Of a stretch of 64,000 bases of DNA, positions 27,012-36,132 are shown piece by piece. The notes beneath the pieces were generated by a model. It was not told where the DNA came from. It did not search any database and saw only the letters and a program-made list of their open reading frames with translations. Position 1 is the stretch's first letter; each line of letters opens with the position of its first letter. This DNA comes from Flavivirga jejuensis. Lineage in GTDB: Bacteria; Bacteroidota; Bacteroidia; Flavobacteriales; Flavobacteriaceae. Location of the stretch: NCBI RefSeq assembly GCF_030540765.1, contig NZ_JAUOEL010000007.1, positions 344,866-408,865 on the forward strand, read 5' to 3'. The position numbers and the translations under genes are program-made.

Positions 27012-28385
27012 TTATAGCATTTTTTTGTCAGCTTTAATTCTTTTTTTCAACATACTTCTAAAAATTAAAAGAAATATTGTAGTTGCAATAAATACACCTA
27101 AAGACTGACCGTGTATAAACCATTCTTTTCCGATATTTCCAACTAACAAATAAGTAAGAATGTATCCAAATAAGACAGAAAAAAGGCTTTGTAAAAATAA
27201 AAGATAACTTTTACCCAAAGTAATGAAACCAACTTGACTAGCTCTTGGGAGAATATTTACAAGAAAGTAAAAATATAACGATATGAGTAGTACTTCCATA
27301 ATCTTGATCATACTCTCACTTTCAATATTAAAAAGCCTAAACAACAAATCTGAAAAAAAGAAAATTAACAATGCTTCAAAAATGCATATGGCGGCAATTA
27401 TAGTAGTAGCTGACCAGTATAATTTCCAATAAGTATTTACTTGCCTTAAAGATATTGCTTTCTCAAACATAATCAAAAATGCTCCAGTAACACCTCGAGT
27501 TGGGAATATCATTAATAATTTAAGTTGTTCAATTAATCCAATTACCGCTAAGAACTCATTCCCTTGTTTAATAGCTAATTGATTAAAAAAGATACTTCCC
27601 AAAGCAAAAATTGCGATAGCTAGAAATACAGAAAAGGCAACTTTAGACTGAACTTTAAGAATAGTTCCCATCTTTTTTAAATAATCTTTTGGTTTCACAA
27701 CTAGTGATAAAAATTTTTGAAGCCTTTTTTGTCTTAATGCAAAATAAAGGTTTCCAAGTGTCAACGATACTATTGATGCCAATGCCGCTCCAATAACCCC
27801 AAGATCTAGATAAAATATAAAAATTGGATTTAGAATTAGATTTGATATTACTATGATGGAAAGTATATAAATAATTTCCTTATTTTTATTTCTATACGAT
27901 AAATATTGAGTAACAACGTTTAGAACTAAAACAAATAAATAAAGCGGTACAATAGCAAACCAATATTGGGTAAAAAACACTAGTATTTTTGCGTTAGAAT
28001 GATCTTGAAGATTATTAAAATTAATGAACCTATCATAACCAAAAATTGTAAAAATTACAATTATTATATAACTAATTAATATTAGAAATATTGTCGAAAA
28101 ATAGACCCTTTGCTTTTCTCCTTTACCTTCATAATTTGCCATTGAATTAACAAGGGCCGCTCCGATGGCTATCCCCATACTACCAACAATTCCTAAAATC
28201 GGTATTATTAAGGATAATGCTTTAAAAGCTTCTAATGAATAATTAGAAAGGTAGAGGCTATCTATGAAGCCTATCAAAACTGAAAGTAAACCTGCAAACG
28301 CTAAGGGTAGAGAGTTAAGGAACATTTTTTTTATATGCTCCTTATTTTCTTTTCGGGTCACCCCAATTAAATACTGTATCATCAA
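27012..28385 (-). CDS. MATE-family exporter of the biosynthetic cluster
   Basis: A 457-residue polytopic protein with 12 hydrophobic helices in two halves, starting around KKMFLNSLPLAFAGLLSVLIGFIDSLYLSNY, the family's first-helix pattern. Its GSMGIAIGAALVNSMANYEG loop equals the usual MATE loop. It is unlike the MATE protein at 19442-20803 in detail. It lies downstream of the SPT-like gene on the same strand with a 142-base gap, at the far end of the cluster. It is the best candidate for exporting the product or giving self-protection. Confidence 0.85.
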   Translation of the reverse strand: MMIQYLIGVTRKENKEHIKKMFLNSLPLAFAGLLSVLIGFIDSLYLSNYSLEAFKALSLIIPILGIVGSMGIAIGAALVNSMANYEGKGEKQRVYFSTIFLILISYIIIVIFTIFGYDRFINFNNLQDHSNAKILVFFTQYWFAIVPLYLFVLVLNVVTQYLSYRNKNKEIIYILSIIVISNLILNPIFIFYLDLGVIGAALASIVSLTLGNLYFALRQKRLQKFLSLVVKPKDYLKKMGTILKVQSKVAFSVFLAIAIFALGSIFFNQLAIKQGNEFLAVIGLIEQLKLLMIFPTRGVTGAFLIMFEKAISLRQVNTYWKLYWSATTIIAAICIFEALLIFFFSDLLFRLFNIESESMIKIMEVLLISLYFYFLVNILPRASQVGFITLGKSYLLFLQSLFSVLFGYILTYLLVGNIGKEWFIHGQSLGVFIATTIFLLIFRSMLKKRIKADKKML

Positions 28386-28527
28386 CTATGCTTGGATAAA
28401 TTTAAAATTACTCGTTGTTAAAGACAATTAATTAATTTTTATCAAAATAGAATCAGCCATCACCTTGCAGATGAGAACTAATTTTCTGAAATTAATTTTG
28501 TTAATATAGTGAAGCTTCAAGCTTAGA

Positions 28528-29784
28528 TTAATAGCTGTTTTTTAAACTGCTTAACTTTTTTGTTCTATAGAGACCTAACTCTAAATTCTCTCGAATTGTA
28601 GAAAATGCATCTATAGTCTTCTCAATATCATCATCTTTGTGAGCTGCAGTAGGGATCAATCTAAGCATGATTAAATCTTTGGGTATAACAGGATATACAA
28701 CAATAGAACAAAAAATACGATAGTTTTCTCGAAGGTCATATACTAAATGCATAGCCTCAGGAATACTGCCTTGGAGAAATACAGGAGTTATACATGAATT
28801 CGTATTACCAATATCAAATCCTTCTTCTTTAAGGCCATTTTGAAGTTTCAGTGTTTGCTTCCATAATTTGCTCTTTAATTCTGGCATTGTTGATATCATT
28901 TCCAATCTTTTTAAAGCTCCCTTTACCATGGCCATGGGAAGTGATTTAGCGAACATTTGAGAACGCATATTATACTTCATAAAATTTATTATGTCTGCGT
29001 CTGCCGCGAAAAAACCTCCTATTCCAGCCATAGATTTTGCAAATGCGGCAAAGTAAATATCAATGCCTTCCATTACTCCTTGCTCTTCTGATGCACCTGC
29101 TCCATTTTTTCCTAAAACACCGAAACCATGAGCGTCATCTATTAAAAACCGAAACTTATATTTTTTCTTCAACCTTACAATTTCCTTCAATTTACCTTGA
29201 ACTCCTCTCATTCCAAAGACTCCTTCCGAGACTACAAGAATCCCCCCACCAGTCTCATCAATAAGCTTAGTAGCTCTTTGTAAATTAACCTCTAAACTAT
29301 CAACATCATTGTGCTTATAAGCAAACCTTTTGCCTTGATGTAATCTCACTCCATCAATTATACATGCGTGAGATTCAGCATCATAAACAATAACATCATT
29401 TCTTGTAACTAATGCTTCTATTCCTGAAACCATTCCTTGGTATCCGAAATTTAGAAGATAAGCTGCTTCTTTTTGTTCAAATCGAGCTAGGTTTTGTTCT
29501 AATTCTTCATGAAACATAGTGTGGCCTGACATCATTCTTGCTCCCATTGGGTAAGCCAATCCATATTCTGCAACTGCTTCGTTATCTGCTTTTCTGACTT
29601 CTGGATGATTTGCTAAACCTAAATAATCATTTATGCTCCATGTTATAACTTTCTCTCCTTTAAATCTCATTTCACTTGAGATTTGTCCTTCAAGTTTAGG
29701 GAAAACGAAATATCCTTCAGCTTGTTTAGCCCAATTTCCAAGAGGCCCTTTGTCTTTTTTAATTCTATCGAAAATGTCTTTCAT
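28528..29784 (-). CDS. Serine palmitoyltransferase-like alpha-oxoamine synthase (PLP)
   Basis: This 418-residue PLP enzyme shows the alpha-oxoamine synthase layout: GARMMSGHT substrate loop, stacking His139 (DAESHACI), DDAHGFG (216-222) and PLP Lys250 in AAFAKSMAG. Such enzymes condense an amino acid with an acyl-CoA or acyl-ACP, losing CO2. Full-length similarity is strongest to the flavobacterial serine palmitoyltransferase/cysteate acyltransferase type used for sphingoid and sulfonolipid bases. It lies 310 bases from the main operon, followed by a MATE exporter. Either it is a cluster enzyme joining an amino acid or hydrazine unit to a fatty chain, or it is a housekeeping lipid gene. A cysteate synthase is not seen nearby. 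Confidence 0.85.
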   Translation of the reverse strand: MKDIFDRIKKDKGPLGNWAKQAEGYFVFPKLEGQISSEMRFKGEKVITWSINDYLGLANHPEVRKADNEAVAEYGLAYPMGARMMSGHTMFHEELEQNLARFEQKEAAYLLNFGYQGMVSGIEALVTRNDVIVYDAESHACIIDGVRLHQGKRFAYKHNDVDSLEVNLQRATKLIDETGGGILVVSEGVFGMRGVQGKLKEIVRLKKKYKFRFLIDDAHGFGVLGKNGAGASEEQGVMEGIDIYFAAFAKSMAGIGGFFAADADIINFMKYNMRSQMFAKSLPMAMVKGALKRLEMISTMPELKSKLWKQTLKLQNGLKEEGFDIGNTNSCITPVFLQGSIPEAMHLVYDLRENYRIFCSIVVYPVIPKDLIMLRLIPTAAHKDDDIEKTIDAFSTIRENLELGLYRTKKLSSLKNSY

Positions 29785-30094
29785 TAATCTTGTATTTGGC
29801 TAAGTGTTAATTTTAAATTAGTTTGCTATCTATTTTATTATGGTAAAATATCTCATTTTGCTTTTAAATTTGAAAAATAGACGAAGGTTAAATAAGAAAT
29901 AGTATTATAAGTTACAAGAATACATAAGTAATTACTCACGTGAAATCCTAATTTAGTTGTTTTTTTGTAGGACACCAAAAATTATATAAAAAAATATTTA
30001 ACACAGTACTATGCATTTTAACACTGTCTAACTTTTTAGTAAGGAAAACGTATTGAATTTAAAACGCTGTTTGGGATTTCAAAAATTGCGATGT
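29785..30094. other. 310-base gap upstream of the SPT-like gene
   Basis: AT-rich, with no open frame of note on either strand. A short dyad around AACACTGTCTAAC is the only structure noticed. It probably holds the promoter of the SPT-like gene, but I could not find a convincing TAnnTTTG box. Confidence 0.4.
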
Positions 30095-30718
30095 TTAATT
30101 AAGTTCACAAGAAATCATTTGCATAGTTCCAAAGAGTAACTTTTCATGTTTTACTTTTTTTAGTCCAACTTTTTCTAATGTAATATCAAAATCTGTTTGC
30201 AAAAATTTTTTATATAACGGTGTTTCAAATTTGGTCAGACTTTTATATATTAGGACTCCAATACCTCTTTTAGGCTTACAATAATCAATAAACATGACTC
30301 TTCCTCCTTTTTTCGCCACTCTTTTCATTTCTCTTAAAGTATTCTCTCTTACATCTGGAGTCATACAATGTAGTGCAAAAGACATAGTTACTATGTCAAA
30401 CTTATTATTATCAAAGGGTAGTTTGGAACCATTAGCACAATGAAAATTAATCATTTTGGATTTGTCATTTAACCTTGCGTAATGTAACATGTCTTCAGAT
30501 AAATCCATACCAGTCACTTTAGCACCTTTTTTTGCAAAAGCTAAAGCTTGTTTTCCTGTTCCAGTAGCAACATCCAATATTTCTAATGATTTTACATGAC
30601 CTGTAAATTTACAAAATGCCTTTCGACATCCCGAAGCTATTAAATCAAGCCATTTATATTTAGGAGCTACTTTTTTAAAAAGTTTTTTGTTATAGATTAC
30701 AAATTCATTTTCATTCAT
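30095..30718 (-). CDS. Class I SAM-dependent methyltransferase (UbiE-like)
   Basis: A 207-residue protein with motif I ILDVATGTGKQAL, motif II acidic end VTGMDLSEDML, and the post-motif stretch FDIVTMSFALHCM of UbiE/Methyltransf_11 enzymes. The start overlaps the end of the GMC gene by eight bases. Last gene of the tight operon. Likely O-, N- or C-methylation of the pathway product; related azoxy pathways contain a carboxyl methyltransferase, but nothing here fixes the target atom. Confidence 0.85.
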   Translation of the reverse strand: MNENEFVIYNKKLFKKVAPKYKWLDLIASGCRKAFCKFTGHVKSLEILDVATGTGKQALAFAKKGAKVTGMDLSEDMLHYARLNDKSKMINFHCANGSKLPFDNNKFDIVTMSFALHCMTPDVRENTLREMKRVAKKGGRVMFIDYCKPKRGIGVLIYKSLTKFETPLYKKFLQTDFDITLEKVGLKKVKHEKLLFGTMQMISCELN

Positions 30719-32930
30719 TTGATACAGTTTTGAAAGGTTCTTTCTTTTGTTTTTTTTTATTTAAATGAGAATCTACAAATATTTGAGACGTCGTATAAAT
30801 TGTCTCCATTGGATTGGCACCAACTGAAGATGGAAAAACACTACTATCAACTACGAAAACATTTTCTGTTCCGTACAATTTATAATCTTGATCTATGCAT
30901 CCTTTTTTAGGATCTTTGCTCAACTTAGCACCAGACATCATGTGAGCGGCAAACAGCATGGTCTCATTAGGTCTAAATTTTAAATTCTCTACAGCTTTGT
31001 CTGCTTCTTCAATTCGATCTAATATATTAAATCCAGTGTCAGAATCTGGATTTCCACATAAATTTTCAAAACTTGGAATTATCACTTTTTTAGCTCCCCC
31101 TTTAAACATTATTTTTATTGCTTCTGCTACTCCAAATCTAAATCTCGAAATGTCATTATCACTTAAAGAGTAGAAAATTTCTGGAACGCTATCTTTAGAT
31201 TTTTCTATTCTATTTGTCTTTTGCATTTCTTCAATAAGTAGAACTCCAAATCCGCCAATATGTCGATATTTTTCGATTATTTTAAGTACTTGCTTCGGAC
31301 TTCCAGGAATTAACATTGCACCTATTTCAGGTCTAGCGCTTGCAGATTCAAGAAGAAAATCTACTTTAGGTAAGCGATGATTAGAAGTAAGATAATCACC
31401 AATATATATGGATGATTGTGTGCCAATATGATTATCTATCTTTTTATCGAATAAACCTAGAACTAACATGAAAGGATGCATTACAAAACCTTTTCCAATC
31501 ATATCGTTTTTAAATCCAGAACTTTTCAATAAGGAAGAAGTTCCAAGGTTGCCTCCAGCAATTATGATATTTTTGGCCTTTAAGCTAATCGTTTTATTTT
31601 GAGGTAAATTTAGTCCAAAAGGATCTTTAATTATTCCAGAATAATCTTCTGGATATCGAACTTTAAAATTCACTCCCATAGCTCTTCCTTTGTTCATTTT
31701 AATATTAAGAACTTCTGCATTGGGAATTAAGGTTAAAGGGTTATTATGATCTTGCATAGGCTGAAGAATATAATGTTCTACAGGTCCCTTCTTATCGGTT
31801 CTTGAATATGGTGATTCTCCTTTTTTGTAAGTATTGAGTCTATAATAAGAGGCATTTAGTCCATGCAGTTCTGCACCCTCCTTTAATATGTTATTATGGA
31901 GATTTACTTCTTCCGGTTCAACCTGACGCGTTTTAAGTCTTGACAATACTTTAGTATGTGATTCCTGTAAATCTTCATGCGTCCAAAAATCTGAATCAAT
32001 ATACCCCTGTTCATGCCATAAATCAAAGCGAGATCTTATCGTATTTAAGGAAGGTTCAAACGCCATATCTACATTCACAGTAGCACCACCACCAACGGCA
32101 CTTCCGTTAAGTACAAAAACACCTCCATCCATTGTAGTGCGGAATCCTTTATCCTCGTAAAAGTCTAGACCTGCTCTCCCATCAAATGTTCCTGGAATGA
32201 AAAAAGAACCAGATTCTAAAATTGCAACTTTTTTGCCATTTTTATGTAATTCTGAAGCCACTAAACATCCAGATGGACCAGTACCAACTACGATATAATC
32301 TAAATCACCTTGGATTTCGTTAAATTTTTGATCATACTGAAGATTTGATTTAAACTCAGGGATTTTTATCTTTGGGTCTGCTATAAAAGCATCTTTTTTA
32401 TATTCTCCTATGTCTGTAATTAACCTTCCAACTTCTCCTTTGTACGCATTTACTATGTAATAAACTCTAAGACTGGAGCCGATTCTACGATAAAAATTTA
32501 TATTTGAACTAGTTAATATGTTAATAAAACGAAGCTTTTCATTATAACTCATTTGAAGAAGTGAGTATTTTTTTGATTCTTCAAAAAACTCTTCCAACTT
32601 CTTAACAGAAGGCTTTATTTCTGAATATGGAGGTTTTGTTTTCTCTACATATTTATAATAGATATTAATCCAACCAGAACGAAGTAATCGTTTTGGTTTC
32701 GAAATCAATACTAAAATCCATTTTACTGGCTCGTTAATTAAAAGTTGTTCATATTGTGTTTTTTTGGATTGTTTTATAGATGAAATGATTTTAGGATCTT
32801 CACCTTCATATGGCAGAAAAAAATCAAAAAGCACGTTATGTAAATGCCATAAATCCTCATACGATGGCATAAGCAATTTGAGTAATGCTTTATTTTTTTT
32901 TTCTAATATTTTCTGTAATAAATTTTTCAT
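30711..32930 (-). CDS. GMC-family flavin oxidoreductase, long-chain alcohol oxidase-like
   Basis: A 739-residue enzyme. Residues 1-200 are a helical extension; the Rossmann FAD site follows (YIVVGTGPSGCLVASELH, about 212-228), then GSAVGGGATVNVDM and the GMC C-terminal block (FAAHMMSGAKL, VVDSSVFPSSVGANPMETIY). The N-terminal extension and the C-terminal signature resemble membrane-associated fatty (long-chain) alcohol oxidases. It would oxidise an alcohol to an aldehyde or ketone on a lipid-like intermediate. It overlaps the upstream GNAT gene by 41 bases; an internal ATG at 32870 would remove the overlap. Confidence 0.85.
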   Translation of the reverse strand: MKNLLQKILEKKNKALLKLLMPSYEDLWHLHNVLFDFFLPYEGEDPKIISSIKQSKKTQYEQLLINEPVKWILVLISKPKRLLRSGWINIYYKYVEKTKPPYSEIKPSVKKLEEFFEESKKYSLLQMSYNEKLRFINILTSSNINFYRRIGSSLRVYYIVNAYKGEVGRLITDIGEYKKDAFIADPKIKIPEFKSNLQYDQKFNEIQGDLDYIVVGTGPSGCLVASELHKNGKKVAILESGSFFIPGTFDGRAGLDFYEDKGFRTTMDGGVFVLNGSAVGGGATVNVDMAFEPSLNTIRSRFDLWHEQGYIDSDFWTHEDLQESHTKVLSRLKTRQVEPEEVNLHNNILKEGAELHGLNASYYRLNTYKKGESPYSRTDKKGPVEHYILQPMQDHNNPLTLIPNAEVLNIKMNKGRAMGVNFKVRYPEDYSGIIKDPFGLNLPQNKTISLKAKNIIIAGGNLGTSSLLKSSGFKNDMIGKGFVMHPFMLVLGLFDKKIDNHIGTQSSIYIGDYLTSNHRLPKVDFLLESASARPEIGAMLIPGSPKQVLKIIEKYRHIGGFGVLLIEEMQKTNRIEKSKDSVPEIFYSLSDNDISRFRFGVAEAIKIMFKGGAKKVIIPSFENLCGNPDSDTGFNILDRIEEADKAVENLKFRPNETMLFAAHMMSGAKLSKDPKKGCIDQDYKLYGTENVFVVDSSVFPSSVGANPMETIYTTSQIFVDSHLNKKKQKKEPFKTVSNE

Positions 32931-34035
32931 AAATATTGTATTTTTTATATACTTTCCCTCCCATCATAGTAGCTAGTCTATTTATAACATGATTATCTTC
33001 TAGAGTCCAACTTCCTTCGCAATGAAATTTATTTAATTTTAAAGCATTGAGAGCAGATTGATAATATAAAAGTGCATCAATTCCCTTACTTCTGTATTCA
33101 GGTAAAACCCCAATTAGCATCATTCGCAACCATCCTATTTTATTTTTAGCATTTAATAAGTGTAAAAAACCAAAAGGAAATAATCTTCCTTTCATTTTTT
33201 TCAGTATTTCGTTATAATCATACAATGTTACTATCATTCCAACGGGTTTATCGTCGATTTCGGCAATCAAAATCAATGATTTCTCTACAATAGGCTTCAT
33301 ACTCTTAGCCATTATTATAGCGGCTTCTTGTGAAATTGGGATAAACCCCCAATTATTGCACCAACATTTGTTAAATATATCGACGATAGTATATATTTCC
33401 TCCTGAAAGTTTTTCATTTGGATTTCTCTGAGCCTTACACCACTCCTTAGTTTAATTGATTCAGCAACTCTAGCTATTTTACTATTATCGGCAACATGCC
33501 TACTATTAATTTTATATGCCCAAAGTTGTTTCACCTTATTAAATCCTAAGTCAGTAGTTAGATATGGATAATATGACTTGGTGTATGGCATCATCAGGCG
33601 AGGAGCGTCATCAAAACCTTCAACTAGAAAACCAGATTCGTAGTTCATTGAAGGACTAACTGGACCTCTAATGGCAACCCTACCTCTTTCTAATAACCAT
33701 TTGGTTGCTTTTTTCAGAAGTAAATTTGCAATCTCTGGGTCATTATAACATTCAAAAAAACCAAAGAAACCAATATTCTCGTTATGTACCTTATTGTGCT
33801 CATGATTGTCAATTGAGGCAATCCTTCCTACGACTGATTCATTCTTCTTAACCAGATATAATTGCATATCGCCCTCTGCGAAAAATGGGTTTAATTTCTT
33901 ATCGAATAGTTTTATATAATCTTTTTTTATTGGTGGCACCCAATTCGAATCATCTTTATAAAGATCATATGGAAAGTCAATAAAATCATTTAAAAGTCTC
34001 GCATTATTAACTTCTTTGATAAAATATTTATTCAT
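32890..34035 (-). CDS. Large GNAT-fold acyltransferase
   Basis: A 381-residue protein whose C-terminal half has the GNAT acyl-CoA site (MMLIGVLPEYRSKGIDALLY), while the N-terminal half holds a second GNAT-like unit (GRIASIDNHEHNKVHNENIGFFGFFE). This long form is seen in bacterial lipid loci next to serine palmitoyltransferase genes, where GNAT-type proteins serve as ceramide synthases; that link is inference here. N-acylation of an amine or hydrazine with a fatty acid is the natural guess. It overlaps the upstream gene by eight bases and the downstream one by 41. Confidence 0.75.
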   Translation of the reverse strand: MNKYFIKEVNNARLLNDFIDFPYDLYKDDSNWVPPIKKDYIKLFDKKLNPFFAEGDMQLYLVKKNESVVGRIASIDNHEHNKVHNENIGFFGFFECYNDPEIANLLLKKATKWLLERGRVAIRGPVSPSMNYESGFLVEGFDDAPRLMMPYTKSYYPYLTTDLGFNKVKQLWAYKINSRHVADNSKIARVAESIKLRSGVRLREIQMKNFQEEIYTIVDIFNKCWCNNWGFIPISQEAAIIMAKSMKPIVEKSLILIAEIDDKPVGMIVTLYDYNEILKKMKGRLFPFGFLHLLNAKNKIGWLRMMLIGVLPEYRSKGIDALLYYQSALNALKLNKFHCEGSWTLEDNHVINRLATMMGGKVYKKYNIYEKFITENIRKKK

Positions 34036-36127
34036 TTATGGTATTCTCTATTTCGGACATTAATTCGTTTTTCACTTGTACTAACCCATGTTTAAATTCG
34101 AAATATTCTGGATCTATCAAATACTTATTTACAATTTCGAGTAACAAACTGGTATTATCATAGTGCAAATAATGTGTGCCTCCCTTAATAATTGCACAGT
34201 CTACTTTTCCAGATAGCCCTGCTGCAGCTTCTGTAATTTCACAAGAAGAGATATTGTCTTCCTCACCAGAAATCATTAATACTGGAATATTTAGATTTAT
34301 TAGCATCTCTGTCACATCTTTCTCCCATAACATTAAGAGTTGTCGAGCATAATTCAAAACACTTGATGGCGTTAAAAATGGTTCAATAATCATCGGCTTA
34401 ATATCCTCTCCTATAAGGGATAAAATATCTTGAACTAAATCTCTTTTTTTCTCTTCATCTTGAAGTTCATCAAAAGCAATTACTTCTTCTTCCTTAATGA
34501 GAATATTTTTTAGAGCTTCTATTATAATTGAAGCTATATAAGGGTTTTGATTCACTCTGTCGCAAATTTGTTGCATATCATTTTCATAGGTTGTATGATA
34601 TTTTTCGAATCCAGGCACTCCTTTAAAGCAGCTGCTAAGAAAAATCATGGTGTTTACCAATTCAGGATAATCAGCCTGAAACTGTAAAGCTACTTTGGGA
34701 CCAGTACACCATGCCATTATATTACATTTTTGAACATCTTCATTGTTAAGAATATGTTTTATATCTTCTACATGAGTCTGGATCGGATAACTTTCTTCAA
34801 CACCTCCTTTTTGAGATGCTGTGCCTCTCATAGACCAAATAATTACGGTGTGATTTTTATAAAGACCATTTACCATCCAATCCCAAAAAGACAAACTCTG
34901 TCCATAGGCATTAAGAATAACAAGAACGGACCCATTCCCTCCAATATAATATGAAAGGTTATCTTTCCCTTCTACTACGACTGTTTTTAAATCCAATCTA
35001 TGAACGACGCTTTGAAGTCTTTTACGCTGTACTTTCTTATCCTCGTCGAACTTTACTTTTGCATTTACCGTGACCTTGTACTCTACATCGTATCCAAGTT
35101 TTGGAATATCCTTATCTAATTTAGCCAAATTATAGCCTTTGTCACATTCAAAATAATGAACAGTTTGAAGGTATGAGTCAAAAATATCTTCTTCATGTAA
35201 TAACAACCTATCTATAGGACCTAATTCATCGATATTGCTAACCGCATAAGAATTAATTCCAAAAGCATCTCCAATGGTAGACATATAACGTTTTAATGGT
35301 GTCGGATGTGGGTTTGTTAGATGAAAAACTTCATTCAATGTATTGGCATTTGTACATATTGCCATGAACAGAGTCACTACATGATCCACACAAATTAAAT
35401 TGGCAGAAGCACCTTCTGTCACTAACATTTTAAGAGCGTTATACTTAAAATACTCAGGCATCTTAAGTTCGAGTTTGTCTTTTAAACGCAATAAGATTGC
35501 TAGATATCCGTACAAACCAGAATTGGTATCTACACCATATGTTATCGAATCACCTATTATTATTGAAGGTCTAAGAATGCGAAATGTAACCCCATATTCT
35601 TTATGATAATCTAATAACTCCTTTTCACACATTCTTTTGGAAAGCTCATAGGGGTTATGGGTTTCATCTTGATGTTCATATATTTCCTCTTTAATTAGAC
35701 CTGTTTTTTTGCCTGAAACATAAGCAGTACTGACGAAGTTTATATGGGGGATTTTATAATCTGTAAGAAATTTAAGTACGTTCTTTATGCCTCCATAATT
35801 GATTCGAATAGTTTCCTCTTTTTTGTGATGTTCAAAATACAACACAGCAGCACAATGCCAAAACTCATCTATATGAACGTTAAACGGTTCTTTTAGACCT
35901 AGATTTGCTTCAGTAATATCTCCATGAATTGGAATAATTCTTGTCTTTTCAATGTTACTTAGGTCTACAACTTGTTCGAGCCGGTTCCAAAGTCTTTCTG
36001 AACCCGTCATTCGTCTTGCGCTTCGCACTAGGCAGTAAATGTTATGTGGAGTTGTTGTTAGAAGCTCTTTTATTAAGTACCCTCCCAAGAAACCAGTTCC
36101 TCCAGTAAAGAATATATTCTTTTTCAT
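34028..36127 (-). CDS. Fatty acyl/thioester reductase-like domain fused to Cys-type alpha/beta hydrolase
   Basis: A 699-residue fusion. Residues 1-360 are an extended SDR of the male-sterility/thioester-reductase type: TGGTGFLGGYL (8-18), STAYVSG and YELSK (160-164). Residues 380-680 are an alpha/beta hydrolase. Its nucleophile elbow reads AWCTG with Cys474 in place of the usual Ser; Asp624 (GEEDN) and His652 or His655 (GGTHYLHY) complete a likely triad. Cys nucleophiles are typical of acyl-transferring members such as PHA synthases. The fusion could reduce a carrier-bound acyl chain to aldehyde or alcohol and transfer or hydrolyse it. Five bases separate it from the C45 gene. Confidence 0.8.
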   Translation of the reverse strand: MKKNIFFTGGTGFLGGYLIKELLTTTPHNIYCLVRSARRMTGSERLWNRLEQVVDLSNIEKTRIIPIHGDITEANLGLKEPFNVHIDEFWHCAAVLYFEHHKKEETIRINYGGIKNVLKFLTDYKIPHINFVSTAYVSGKKTGLIKEEIYEHQDETHNPYELSKRMCEKELLDYHKEYGVTFRILRPSIIIGDSITYGVDTNSGLYGYLAILLRLKDKLELKMPEYFKYNALKMLVTEGASANLICVDHVVTLFMAICTNANTLNEVFHLTNPHPTPLKRYMSTIGDAFGINSYAVSNIDELGPIDRLLLHEEDIFDSYLQTVHYFECDKGYNLAKLDKDIPKLGYDVEYKVTVNAKVKFDEDKKVQRKRLQSVVHRLDLKTVVVEGKDNLSYYIGGNGSVLVILNAYGQSLSFWDWMVNGLYKNHTVIIWSMRGTASQKGGVEESYPIQTHVEDIKHILNNEDVQKCNIMAWCTGPKVALQFQADYPELVNTMIFLSSCFKGVPGFEKYHTTYENDMQQICDRVNQNPYIASIIIEALKNILIKEEEVIAFDELQDEEKKRDLVQDILSLIGEDIKPMIIEPFLTPSSVLNYARQLLMLWEKDVTEMLINLNIPVLMISGEEDNISSCEITEAAAGLSGKVDCAIIKGGTHYLHYDNTSLLLEIVNKYLIDPEYFEFKHGLVQVKNELMSEIENTINE

Positions 36128-36132
36128 GTTTA

